DNA of 64,000 nt from Labyrinthula sp. Ha (Eukaryota; Sar; Bigyra; Labyrinthulida; Labyrinthulaceae). Position numbers and translations under genes: made by a program. The stretch covers positions 930,001 through 994,000 of the forward strand of contig JAALGZ010000011.1 in NCBI GenBank assembly GCA_015227615.1. The letters are read 5' to 3'. The notes under the pieces were generated by a model, which ran no database searches, was not told the DNA's origin, and saw only the letters and a list, made by a program, of their open reading frames with translations. This document shows positions 35,200 to 45,483 of this stretch, in pieces. Positions within the stretch are counted from its first letter, which is position 1, and every line of letters begins with the position of its first letter.

Positions 35200-37780
35200 C
35201 CGTGTGCCTGAAAGTTTGTAGAAGTTGCTTTGCTGATAGCGCTGCAGTTGTAAGAGTGCTGATGTGGGAGGAACTTGGACAACTTTCTGGAGTATATGAT
35301 ATCGTCGTAGTTGGGATGAGTTTAAATTTAATACTTGGTTCAATTTCTCACTTCGTAAAATATGGATATACTTTAGCTGAGACGGTAAAGATTTTAGATG
35401 AAGACACCGACGAAAATTTAGTGGTAAAATCATACTTTGTCTTTACAAAGAATATCAATGCACAGAAACTTAACCGCCAGAAGTCAAAGAATGTACAATT
35501 CTTGACAAGGTTAAAACTGCCTAGGCTGCGTTTGGCGGCGATGATTAGAAAACTAACAGGTGGGAAAATGGAGGTTCTAAGTAATGTTCCGTCAATCCGC
35601 GCGGCGTCGATCGATTTTAGTAGACGATTGCGCAACGGAAATGCGGAGGGAATACCTTTCGGTGAAACCATACACTTAAAGCAAAACAAGGATGTTGTTG
35701 ATGAGGATAACTTAGAGCAGCTAATGCTTCCCGAAGGAAACGCACTTTACCAGCCGGAGGCGGAAAAGGCGAAAATACGCGAAGTAATAACGAAGATGGT
35801 GGAAGCCGCTGGCGACGCTAATGAAGACCAGCGCAACCGGCTTATGAAATTATTCTTTAAGTATGAAGATGTTTTTGCGATAAGCGAGTCGCAAATTGAA
35901 ATTAGTTTGTTGCCGCCAATTGATGTCGTACCGATCCAAGGCGCGGAATTTAAGATGCCGGCACCACGGCCGCTTGGGCCTGGAAAGGCGGAGTTCGTGA
36001 AGGAAAAATTGGACGGAATGGTCGAGAAGGGTATGGCGAAAAAAATCCGACAAGCGATCTATGGGTCGGTTGTTTTTGCCGTCCCTAAGAAAAATAATGC
36101 TTGGCGCATGGTGCTGGATCTGGTTGCGGTAAACAAAGTATTACATAGGGATGTTAATATACTCCCCATACTCGAAACGCAACTGGTCAACACAGCGCCA
36201 GCACGCTTTTACGGATGTTTAGACGTCGTGAGCGGATTTGATCAATTAGCGATTACGAACCGCGCTAAAAAGTACTTGAACCTTATGACAACTTACGGAG
36301 TATTCCAATTGCAATTTGCGCCGATGGGATATCATTCGAGTCCGGCATTTTTTCACCAGCGTATGGTGGATCATATTGCGTCGGAAAATTATAATAAAGA
36401 AGGCGACGGAATCGTTCAATGGATTGATGACACCCTAATTCACGCAAAGGATTTTAAGCGCTACATCAAAATCTTAGAGGATGTTTTGCGAAATTTGCGT
36501 GAATGGAAAGTCAGAATCAGCCCGACGAAGTCTATACTATTTACCACAGGTATAGAGTATTGTGGGTGGACTTTAAGGAACGGCGGATGGAATTATTCAA
36601 AGAAGTATTATGAAAAGATTTTACTTGTCCCAAAGCCTGAATACGTATGCGAGTTAGCAAAACTCTTACATTTGGCGCAATGGTTGACGTCGGCGGTTCC
36701 TGAAATGGCGGAACTTAGAGACAAAATTATGCTGTTTTACCCAGAGATGAAAGGTAAGAAAAAGAAGTTGCTAAAAGAGAAAAAACGCGTTTTATGGAAT
36801 GAAGATTTAGAGGCGGCATTCGGGTACTTCAAACAGAGGCTAGCGGATGCCGCAAAAGCAAAGTTGCAGCATTACGATCGGAATATGGATTTAAGTCTAG
36901 TAACCGACGCGTCGGATAAATATCATAGCGCGATCTTATTTCAAGCGCGACAGGAAGAACGCGGAAAAGACTTGTTGAAAAAGACAGTCTATCTGATGAT
37001 GTTTATTAGCGGAAAATTTGATGCGAGTCAACTTGTATGGGGTATATGTCACAAAGAATTATACCCTATAATCCGAACGTTTAATAAACTTTTATACTTG
37101 CTGCCTTTTTATCCGACGGCGGTACAGGTGTACACCGATCACCTAAACTTAAAGGGAATATTTCAAGGTGGATCAAAGATTAATCATGGACATCTTAACC
37201 GCCTGCAGCGGTGGATGGTGATTTTGCAATATGTATTAGTTGACATCCATCACGTAGACGGCGACAGTAATATTTTTTCCGATATGCTTACAAGATGGGC
37301 AGCGCCGACGGAAGAGAATGGTGCGGCAGCTGTTCAAATGATAATAATGCGAACACAAAACGTGGAAAGAAAAATACCTGTTCTACCGCGCGCGAATAAA
37401 CGTCTGAGAAGAGTGTCGGGAAAATGCCGACAGGACACTGACGCTAAAATTAAAGAATGGCTTCAGGAAGCGGTAGTGGATGCTTTGTCCATATATACGG
37501 AAAGAAACGACTCGTTGCTTGGTGATGAAGACCTATTCTTTAGAATCAAGAGAGATTTTGAGGAATGGACACCTGATTTATTGCAACCGAAAAGAAGGAA
37601 GTGGGTAGAAGAAGTAGATATGAACTTTACCCCTAAGTATTTTATGCAGCCGTCGGCAACGAATTGTCGGCAAATTGTTAGAAGAATTATGCGAAGGCCG
37701 TTGCCGGAAAACAATACACCAGACCTTATGAAGGAGGTGGAACGGCAGATCAGGAAAGAATACTCGGAAGAGGAATGGTG
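35200..37780 (+). mobile_element. Reverse transcriptase and RNase H region of the LTR element
   Basis: Typical Ty3/Gypsy landmarks appear in order: WRMVLDLVAVNKVL near 36,100, GCLDVVSGFDQL near 36,210, QLQFAPMGYHSSPAFF near 36,310 and the catalytic-type IVQWIDDTLIHA near 36,410. An RNase H part follows, with LVTDASD near 36,900, TDHLNLKGI near 37,135 and SDMLTRW near 37,280. The wording resembles protist Ty3-like elements more than plant or animal ones; that placement is from memory and unchecked. Confidence 0.9.
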
Positions 37781-37839
37781 AAAACTGACTGAGGATTATG
37801 CGACGTGGCCGAGTGAAGTTCCGTCGGATGTCAGCGACA

Positions 37840-39050
37840 TGAATAAGGAGCGCTACATTGAAACGGATACTTATTCGACGTTGGAAGATGAAGATAACAC
37901 GAAGACAAAGATAAGGAGCGTGACGGTGAGAGTCAGCCACCTTAGGCTGAAACAACAGATGGAAAAGAAAATATACGCGTCGCTAAAGACACTCGATAAA
38001 TATATGGTGTCAGTATTCAACCCATATTTTGAAGGTGATTGGGCGCCGCTGACGGAAGCGGAAGTTATTGAGGCGCAGAAAAAAGAAATGATTACTAGAA
38101 CTTCTAGAATTAAAAAGTTGTCGGGAAAGATCATTTTTCCGACTTCACTTTTGGAACGCCAATTGGTTCATATACATTTAGCGAACAAACATGGTTCCCT
38201 CGAAGCGGACTTAGCGGAAGCGGCTAAATTCGAATGGAGAATACCCGCCGCTATGGAGCGCACGCTAAGAGGTGATACACCGTGGAAGAAAATGGTTGAA
38301 TTAATGCGCTTATTTAGGGATAACTGCATACATTGCCGCAGACTCCCCAAGGCGATTAAAACGACTTATAGCTTAGTGAAGAGGGCTAGGCAACCGCGCG
38401 AAACCTTGGTTACGGATTTTTCGTATGTGAACAAAATGGGACGCATACTAGTGTTAACGGATGATTTTAGCAGATTTTCACAGCTAACGCATACAAGAAC
38501 CCTGGATACACAAGCAGTTATAGATGCGCTTGATAGATTCGCGGCAAATTAAAAATCAGAAAAAAACTTTACGTTGGTGACGGACCGCGGAAGTCATTTT
38601 TCGAGCTCGCTAATGACAGCACTTAGAAAGGAACTTCGTTTTTCTCAAAGTTTCGCGGTATCCTACGCGAGCTGGACAAACGGAGAAGTTGAAGTTGTGA
38701 ATAAAAAGGTGTTGAATTTTCTGAAAAGTTTGGTTAGTGAATATCGACTAAACGAGGATGAATGGCCTAAAATACTGAACAAAATACAAGGCGCAATGAA
38801 CGAGTTGCCTGTACCTTCACGGAAAATACCTGGTCGCAAGAATGCACCAACGGCATATGAGTTGTTCTTTTATGTAAACCCGGGGCACCAATATATTGAA
38901 CCTGCAGGACTTCCGCCAGTGGTGGAAAGAATCCGAGGTGGCGCCAGAATGTTGGTCGGTATTGATGATGATGTACTATATAAATTAAGCGCCGCTTTTA
39001 GGAAGCGCTTAAATGAATATGAAGAAAAAGTCGCTAAATATGTGTAATTC
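37840..39050 (+). mobile_element. Integrase region of the LTR element
   Basis: A zinc-finger-like stretch with H.H and C..C residues (VHIHLANKHGS, then CIHCRRL) is followed by the DDE-type core. Core landmarks are LVTDFSYVNKMGRILVLTDD near 38,405 and VTDRGSHFSS near 38,575, with a downstream glutamate-containing SWTNGEVEVVNKKVL near 38,670. The order after RNase H is that of Ty3/Gypsy elements. Confidence 0.85.
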
Positions 39051-39119
39051 AGAAGGTACTAAATAATAGAAGAAAAAGAACGGCCGTAGACCCAGCACTA
39101 CTTCAGTACAATGTGGGAG

Positions 39120-39560
39120 ATTGGTGTTTAATGTCGTCAAAAGGAACTCCCAGGAGCGTGACAAGTTGGCGATAGAATGGTCTGGGCCGGTTCAAATAAG
39201 TAAAGTAGTTTCTAATAATGTTTACGAGACCAAAGCAGTAGACGGGAGAACAGCGGAAGTGCATGGAAGTCGGCTATATTTTTATGAGCCAAGCGGGTTC
39301 GTACCGTCGGAGGCGCTTAGGAAAGTTTACGTCGGAAATTTTAAACATTTAGAAGTAGCAGGTTTCGGTGACGTTAGGTATGACCCGCATTTGACCGAAT
39401 ATTTGGTGGAAGTTAAATGGAGGGGTTTCCGTTAAGAAGACAATACATTGGAACCCGTCCAGACGATGTATGAGGACGTGCGAAATGTTTTAACGGAACA
39501 CTTGCCGGCAAAATCACGCAGGCCGAATCAGGATAAATTACGTGAAAGAGCGAAACAAGC
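39120..39560 (+). mobile_element. Chromodomain-like region of the LTR element
   Basis: Downstream of the integrase is a tail of the HGSRLYFYEPS type, then a chromodomain-like stretch: YLVEVKWRGF near 39,400 and an N-T-L-E-P-like sequence near 39,445. Known: chromodomains in chromovirus integrases steer insertion to particular chromatin. Confidence 0.75.
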
Positions 39561-40280
39561 GCTTATCACGGCGGAATATGCCATCGATAGAATAATAAAG
39601 AGAGTGTCGGAATTTATAGATTGGCATAAATACTTGTCCAAAGTAAGAACAGAGCTACTGCAGGAACAGCATAATGTGGCTACAGTAAAAGGATGGATAA
39701 AGGCGGAGAAGCAGGAAATAAGAAAATTGATTCTAAAATTCGGCCTGGGCCAATCTGAGAAGTATCAATCATACCTGCCGCATAAGAGCAGGTCAATCAT
39801 TTGCTATTATATCCAGGGGCAACTAGGTCGGCTGGACCTTGAAGAGATAGGGGGAGAACACTGGGATATTGAGAAAGCGCGGAAATCCGAGGAAAGGATT
39901 AGCCGTGTGGATCTTTGTTGTGTGAGACGGTTTTCCGATTGCGAACAAGCACTGACACTGGCGAACGAAGAATTGGCAAAGGAGTTTTCGCCAAGGTATG
40001 CGGCAGATTTGCGGAAGCATAGAAAACGGGCCGCTAATTATGTAAAGGAAGCGGCGGAATTATGCAGGAAGTTAGCGACATACGGAAAGATGATAAGAAC
40101 GATGGTCGCTGCCTTTGAGGCGGAGAAGGAACAGGAATGGGAGGCGGATAGTTTTCGGATAAAATACGAACACCATAATGAGCCGACCAGAACACCACGA
40201 GTATTGACGAACATCCCCCAACAGATTGAACAAGACGCAAAATGGCGTTACTTAATATCATTCGACGGAAGAGTGTAACT
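39560..40280 (+). mobile_element. Helix-rich region of unknown function in the LTR element
   Basis: Charged, alpha-helical sequence with many Lys, Glu, Arg and Ala residues sits between the chromodomain and the methyltransferase-like region. No family was recognised. It could be the N-terminal part of the methyltransferase protein, in which case it may help target or dimerise it; this is inference. Confidence 0.5.
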
Positions 40281-40284
40281 CACT

Positions 40285-40960
40285 ATGGTGCAGTGCGCGG
40301 GACGGATGTTTGAGATCTTTTTTGAAGAAGACGAAGTAACAATTAGATGTTGCATAGCGCCACCAGAAAAGGTATGGTATATGCTTAATCCGTATGATAA
40401 AAGGTGGAGTCGGGAAGCGGCAACTTTGCCCAGGGTAGATCTGATTTTAGCCAATCCAACGTGGAGTAACGGCAAAGTAGAGATTATGGACTTCGGAATT
40501 AAAGAAATAAAACCTCGGTACGGGGCAATGTGGATTCCGCAACGGGGTATAGAACAAGCCTTCCAATATATGAAGGAGGCCGGTTATGAGCCAGTTCATA
40601 GCTGGACATGGCTAAAGATGACGCCGCGAGGAAAGATAAGGGGTGCTTTGGGAAAGTTGTTCCAACGATAAACTGAAGTACTATATTTCTTTAAGCGGCG
40701 CGATGTCGAAGGATCGGCAGAATTAGAGGAACTTAGGGAGCAGGAAGTATTATTTGTCAATCGATCGAGGAATGGGACCAAACCGCTAGCGGTAAAGCGG
40801 TGGATTAAGCGGGAGCTAGGAGATAAAACAGTATTGATGGAAGTGTTCGCCAAGGCGGGCGGATTACAAAAAGGATGGTTGCAAGTCGGGACCCAGGTCG
40901 ACCCGTACGGAATAGAGGGGAGTTACGAGGTACAGGCGGTGCTTAGACAGACCGGAGTCT
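40285..40960 (+). mobile_element. MT-A70-like adenine methyltransferase region of the LTR element
   Basis: The sequence reads like the MT-A70 (METTL3/METTL14/METTL4) fold. VDLILANPTW near 40,437 stands where the family has its (D/N)PPW catalytic motif. GAMWIPQRGIEQAFQYMKEA followed by GYEP..SWTWLKM (about 40,525-40,620) matches the FLWV...GF....W.K section. The stretch near 40,780-40,895 (TKPLAVKRWIKRELG, LMEVFAKA, GWLQVGTQ) matches the family's KP...I..L....LE.F.R...GW...G.Q end. Known: this family methylates adenine N6 in RNA or DNA. It lies inside the element, just before its purine tract and 3' LTR, and shares the element's base composition. It is part of a broken fossil. Confidence 0.75.
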
Positions 40961-40970
40961 CGCATTTATG

Positions 40971-40981
40971 GAAAGAGGGGA
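40971..40981 (+). other. Polypurine tract of the LTR element
   Basis: GAAAGAGGGGA directly precedes the TGTATCG start of the 3' LTR, where plus-strand DNA synthesis is primed in this family. Confidence 0.75.
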
Positions 40982-41269
40982 TGTATCGTTATAAGGTTTT
41001 GCATTATTGGTTATTAGAATAAGTTAGTTATAAATGATTGGCAGAATATATTAATATGATTGGATAGACACTATGACCGTAAGAGTCATAGTGAGAATCC
41101 AAGAGAATCCAATAGAATCACAAAAGAAAGAATAAGAATAAAAGTAAAGGTAAAGGTTAACATCTAAGAAGGAAAGCAATTTGTACAAGCATAACTGGTC
41201 AAGACAACTAAGAAAGAACGTTCACGTGATACCTATCTATTTGACGCTACAAGATACCAAATAGATCCA
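40982..41269 (+). repeat. 3' LTR of the Ty3/Gypsy-type element
   Basis: Direct-repeat partner of 31,735-32,017, starting TGTATCGTTAT and ending near AGATCCA. The next bases (from CTAGCAACG) are LINE sequence. The two LTRs have diverged substantially. Confidence 0.8.
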
Positions 41270-41274
41270 CTAGC

Positions 41275-41736
41275 AACGTCCCTACAGTTCAAAGTACTAG
41301 CGACAGGATCCTGAAAGTAGTTCTCCAAGGCACCGGCAAGAAAAAGATTAATGTATTGAACTGCTACGCTCCACACTGTGGACTGGGCAGAGAATCCTAC
41401 AGAGAATTCCTGAAAGAATTGAGTGTGGTAACGAAAAATCTGAACAAGAGAAGGACGTTACTTTTAGGCGGAGATTTCAACGTACAAGTGAGTAGAATGG
41501 CGCTGAAAAAGGAAGGAAAGCTGGGGTTTTCAAGAAGAAGTAATGCAAATGGAAAGCTACTGGAAATTTGGTTAAAACTTAAGGGGTACTCGATCATCAA
41601 CCACAGACATGTAACTGGGAAGAAGGGAGCAAAAAAACATGAAATATTCTATTCCCGATATGATAATACGAAGATATCAGAAATTGACTTCTTCATCACC
41701 AATAAACCAGAAAGGATTTACCTGTTCAAGCCATGA
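41275..41736 (+). pseudogene. LINE endonuclease fragment (left arm)
   Basis: C-terminal half of an APE-type endonuclease. NVLNCYAPHCGLG is at about 41,349, the catalytic-type LLLGGDFNVQV near 41,460 and SEIDFFITN near 41,680. The frame meets a TGA right after YLFKP. The expected catalytic histidine (FDHIAIMVEL) follows about 20 codons later in the same frame, so the domain is split by this stop in both LINE copies. The front half is lost at the LTR junction. Confidence 0.8.
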
Positions 41737-41828
41737 AGGGACATTAGCAGCTGGATCTGGCAGAAGGAGAAGTTTGACCATATCGCTATCATGGTAGAAC
41801 TGAGAAAATTTCACAGAGGCAAGAAAAG

Positions 41829-42341
41829 ATGGGGAAAACGCCTCAAAAAGATCTCTCTAAGCTTCTCTCAAATGAGCAACTTGCACAACAACTGAATCAT
41901 AAGATTACTCTGGAACTCCTAAACTCAAAAGACGAAGAAAGAGATTACGAAGCCTTGACGCAGATTGTTCCAAAGCTGGTAAAAGATCTTGTACCTGAGC
42001 CGAACAACAACACGGTAGAGCAAAGAACACCCGATCAAACACGAGAACTGCTACGAAGGAAGAACTCACTCTGGGATACATCAACAGCAGGAGAAAAGAA
42101 GGAGCTCACCAGTACAGTAGAAAGAAGAGCAAGGAAGGACAAAAGGGGCTGGTACATGGAAACTGCTAGCAAAATACAACTCCTATTTGAGCAAAACTGC
42201 ACAAGAGAAGCATACTCACTGATGAATCTAGTAAATCCAACACCCAAAAACTACGCCCGGATCACTAAAGATGATAAAGGAAACAAAGTAGATACGTGTC
42301 AGAGGTTGAAAATACTCAGTGACTATATAGCCAGCCAATAA
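41829..42341 (+). pseudogene. LINE linker between endonuclease and reverse transcriptase (left arm)
   Basis: A 170-codon open stretch, Lys/Glu-rich, corresponding to the endonuclease-RT linker of LINE ORF2 proteins. It is in a different frame from the endonuclease fragment and in the same frame as the reverse transcriptase, from which two TAA codons (42,339 and about 42,378) separate it. It has no recognised domain of its own. The decayed copy at 60.77 kb keeps a recognisable version. Confidence 0.7.
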
Positions 42342-42383
42342 CTCCCACCAATACCGAAAATACACCTAACTCAAGAATAAAAG

Positions 42384-44057
42384 GTGAATTACTGTATACC
42401 AATATATGAACCGACTCCAGAAGATCACATAAACTCAAATCCTCCATTAATGGACGAAGTCATAGCATGCATAAAACAGCTAAAGAAAAATCAAGCCACA
42501 GGTGTTGACTGTATCAATAATGAAGTGCTGAAAGCATCGCCAGCAGTCCAGAAAATCTTATTAAAAGAAATCCGAAAGCTCTTCAGGAAAACCACATTAA
42601 TTCAGAGGATGAGGAAACAGTTTTGTTTTGGAAAAATCATTCATATCTACAAACAAAAAGGAGAAAAGAACCTACCAGGGTCATACAGGCCCATAGCTCT
42701 CCTGAACACAGCTTTCAAACTGACAACGAAGATAATCCATAACTGTCTTCAACCAATAACTAATAAGTTACCTTCCTATCAGGCAGGTTTCAGGTCAGGT
42801 CACTCCACAATAAACAAGATTGAAATCCTAAACAATATTGTGAAGAAAAAGCTTCTGCAGAGCACAAAACTGAAACTTCTCTTCATTGACTTTCAAAAGG
42901 CATTCGACTCGGTCAACCATGACTTCTTACAGCTATCGTTAAAGGAGCATGGAGTGCCTAGGAATCTCAGGAAAATCATTCGTGTTCTATATAAAAATGC
43001 TACAGTCAAAGTCTCAGAAGGGAAACATATGTCCAAAACAGTACACTTGAGAAGAGGGGTACTTCAAAGAGACTCGCTCTCTCCTGCTATGTTTATATTG
43101 GTGCTAAATTCTACAATAAAAAGGATAGATAAAAGTACCTTGGCAAACGTAGAAATAGTAGGAAACATATTTAACTACCTAGCTTTTGTGGATGACTTGG
43201 TTGCACTTTGTAAAGACAACAACCAAATAAGTTTCTTCATCGAACAACTTTACAAACTGGAATCCCTCTCAGGCCTAAGAATAGACTTGAGTAAGACAAA
43301 AATACTACTAACAGACGAAGGATATTCCTTGACAGGACAAATGCCAGATAAAACTATAAATAAACTCCTTACTAACTTCTTCTGTAAAAAATGCCAAAGA
43401 TACTTCCATCGAGAGAAGTCACTAAAGGCACACCTTAAAAGCCGTTTCTGCGACGGAACTTTAAATCGAAAAAGAGCAGGAACATTAGCTGTCAAAGACA
43501 CCAAATATATAGTCCAGAAGATGTTGCAATCAGTTGCTGAACCAATATCAGTACTAGGAGAAGAAGTCCAGCCAGTAAAGGAAATGAAGTATTTAGGCGC
43601 GGTCTTTAACTCCTCTGGAATAGCACAAGAACATGTGCTGTCCAACCTGGACAAATGCGAAGCAAGACTTACTAAATACAGGGACATACTCTCCTGCAAC
43701 ACTCTGACCAGAAAAGTGAAGAGACAACTAGCACGCAGCATGGTTTTAGCTCCTGGAATATATAACCTCGGCAACTGGCCCCTAAGCAATGATATAAAAA
43801 AGAAGTTAAACTTTTTGACGAGGAAAATAAACTCTAGCCTGAACAACGTGCCAATCCAAGAATACAGGTTTTGTGAAGGTGACTTGGACATTCAGAAAAT
43901 ACTGCTAGAACAAAGAACAAAGTATGTAGAAATGAACGAAGCAACAGCTGATAGACAAGTTCATATTCTTCGAGAAGCTGAAATAAACAACCATCTAGAA
44001 CGGAAAGATCCAAAATATATATATCCCCCACTGAAGCATATCGGAAACTTGGACTAG
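42384..44057 (+). pseudogene. LINE reverse transcriptase with internal zinc finger (left arm)
   Basis: A 557-residue frame with non-LTR reverse transcriptase motifs in order: PGSYRPIALLNTAFK (near 42,676), YQAGFRSGHSTINKI (42,778), KLLFIDFQKAFDSVNHDFL (42,873), RRGVLQRDSLSPAMFIL (43,050), the catalytic-type LAFVDDLVAL (43,180) and SGLRIDLSKTKILL (43,268). A C2HC-type zinc finger (CKKCQRYFHREKSLKAHLKS then FC) follows near 43,383, before the thumb motif PVKEMKYLGAVFNSSG (43,577). It lacks the family's own start because the ORF continues from upstream across stops. It is the best-preserved reverse transcriptase in the window, along with its twin at 48,617-50,290. Confidence 0.9.
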
Positions 44058-44080
44058 AAGAAGAAGAAGATATCGATCCT

Positions 44081-44290
44081 GTGCCGCCCATCCAAGATCC
44101 ACCAAGCCACGGACCACCCCAACCAATACGTCTAAGGAGAACTTATAACGTACCGGGCACAGGATCAAGAATACCGACTAAAAAAAATTATCTGGAGCAA
44201 GTAGCAAGATATCGTGGAACTACACCAGCCAACATCAATCCCTTAACTTATGTGCAAGAACTCCTTAGACTCTCTGGAACATCCACATAG
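44081..44290 (+). pseudogene. C-terminal tail of LINE ORF2 (left arm), shifted frame
   Basis: A proline-rich then basic stretch (PPIQDPPSHGPPQPIRLRR...) in a frame one step from the reverse transcriptase. Reading this frame upstream gives an acidic lead-in over 44,030-44,080 that overlaps the end of the 557-codon frame. ORF2 therefore probably once ended here, with a shift near the AT-repeat/C-run at about 44,015-44,030. Function unknown. Confidence 0.55.
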
Positions 44291-44767
44291 CAGGGAACTT
44301 GAACTTTCTGGAACACTCAATGCACAAGTAACACGACGAAAAATAACAACTGCACCTAAAAGATATTACAACCCCAACCAGTTGTGGAACATAGCTCCCT
44401 CTCTCCTCTGAACACAGCCATGATGGACCTCCCAACCTCCCTAACTCCATCCCAACCCAAACATCCAAACAACCAACATCCACATCCTGAACCTGAAACT
44501 AGCTAGAACCTCCACGATACACCCCCATCGGACCTCTAACAAGCATAGAGAATAAAAACATACATTTCACGACCCTGGATCAATCTAGGCTAGAACCTGA
44601 TAAACCAGAATGACCCAGAAACCCCAGTTCACCACCTTCAACTCAAAATCAGTAAAAACCGCTCGGAAACTTGTTCAACAACTCTTCATACATCTCAATA
44701 CATCCCTCAAGAGCATCTTTCGGGTTCCCCATCGCCTTCTTGGAGCTCCTCCGGCTTGATGTAAGAT

Positions 44768-44809
44768 AATTTCAATCTTTTCAATTTGGTTTGATTTAAG
44801 ATTGAAATT
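44768..44809 (+). other. Hairpin in the LINE 3' region
   Basis: A perfect 12-bp stem (AATTTCAATCTT / AAGATTGAAATT) with an 18-base loop, present in both LINE arms. LINE 3' ends often carry a structure recognised by their reverse transcriptase; that role is inferred. Confidence 0.5.
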
Positions 44810-45109
44810 TTGGGAAATTGAGAATAAAGCAATCTAGAGTAATACAACCTTGGACGAATGAGACCAGGTATCCTGGAAGACTGACCAATAGGAACCAGAG
44901 AAAGAGGACAAGGTATTGATAGCAACAAGAAGAATATAGATAACAGCAAATGACTCTCAGTAGGTTAAGAACGTAGTAAGTACCTGGCTCGTAGAAGGTT
45001 AGGTCAGTAGGCCCATTTAATCCTTAACTAAGTAACTAACTTGATGACATTTGTGATTTCAGGATTTCAAATTTTGCTCATATAGCCAAGAATCATACTT
45101 TAAGAAAAT

Positions 45110-45379
45110 TTGGAGGTAGCGGAGTTGAAAAGTGGGCCTTTTGATCTAAAATCGGAAAAAACAAACAAGGAAAAAATGCATAAAATTGAGAACAGTATTG
45201 AGGACGTCCCAACTTCGGAAAATGACCCAGATAACTCCCCAGAAAGAACAGAACTAGAAGTATGGGAACATTTTGAAGCTGCCACAGAAGACGAGATATT
45301 TTTGCACGTTTCAACGGTTGCAAATGGTCGCTTTAAGTGGTTCAAGAAAACATCAGTGTTTTTTTTTGTGCAGCACTGA
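45110..45379 (+). pseudogene. MULE transposase N-terminal fragment
   Basis: An acidic lead (residues to about 65) passes into FKWFKKTSVFFF, where a T run at 45,358-45,366 changes the frame. The alternative frame continues with CAALSKIKFRKD and a Cys-rich stretch up to ELNHTDHE near 45,510. This resembles the WRKY/FLYWCH-type zinc finger (C...C...H.H) usually found before MULE and FAR1 transposase cores. Two further breaks lie between this piece and the core. Confidence 0.55.
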
Positions 45380-45483
45380 GTAAAATTAAATTTAGAAAGG
45401 ACACAAGAAAATTGAAACGTTGTGTCATTCAGTGTAGTTCTTCTAAACATTGTCAATTTTGAGTTAATCTTAACTTTGATTCA

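Larger units (their letters stand above)
31735..41269 (+). mobile_element. Old Ty3/Gypsy-type LTR retrotransposon with chromodomain and methyltransferase-like region
   Basis: About 9.5 kb bounded by direct repeats of about 285 bp that begin TGTATCG. A purine tract sits immediately before the 3' copy. The parts follow the Ty3/Gypsy order: gag-like, protease, reverse transcriptase, RNase H, integrase, chromodomain. Then comes a further region, unusual for the family, resembling MT-A70 adenine methyltransferases. The element is a broken fossil with roughly six to eight interruptions. Its two LTRs differ at well over a tenth of positions, so the insertion looks old. It is richer in GC than its surroundings. 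No matching target-site duplication is seen: the left flank is the receptor B upstream region and the right flank is LINE sequence. Confidence 0.9.
41270..45031 (+). mobile_element. LINE retrotransposon, left arm of the inverted repeat, 5' end missing
   Basis: A non-LTR retrotransposon with an APE-type endonuclease followed by a reverse transcriptase. Its first 440 bases or so are missing, because the LTR element ends exactly where LINE similarity begins. Coding parts: endonuclease (to 41,736), linker (41,829-42,341), reverse transcriptase (42,384-44,057), C-terminal tail (44,081-44,290). A 3' untranslated stretch of about 740 bases follows. No poly(A) tail is evident. It is almost identical to the minus-strand copy at 47.6-51.8 kb, including the same internal stop codons and frame changes, so this copy is not capable of making a full protein by standard decoding. 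Confidence 0.9.

Noticed and set aside
32071-35433. Several minus-strand frames opposite the LTR element
   Set aside because: They are shadows of the plus-strand coding regions and show no family features of their own.
40285-40960. Host METTL-type gene next to, rather than inside, the LTR element
   Set aside because: The region lies before the purine tract and 3' LTR and shares the element's base composition, so it belongs to the element.
41829-44057. Alternative genetic code to explain stops inside the LINE
   Set aside because: The 2,000-codon receptor genes and the oxidases read through cleanly with standard stops, so damage in a dead LINE is the simpler explanation.
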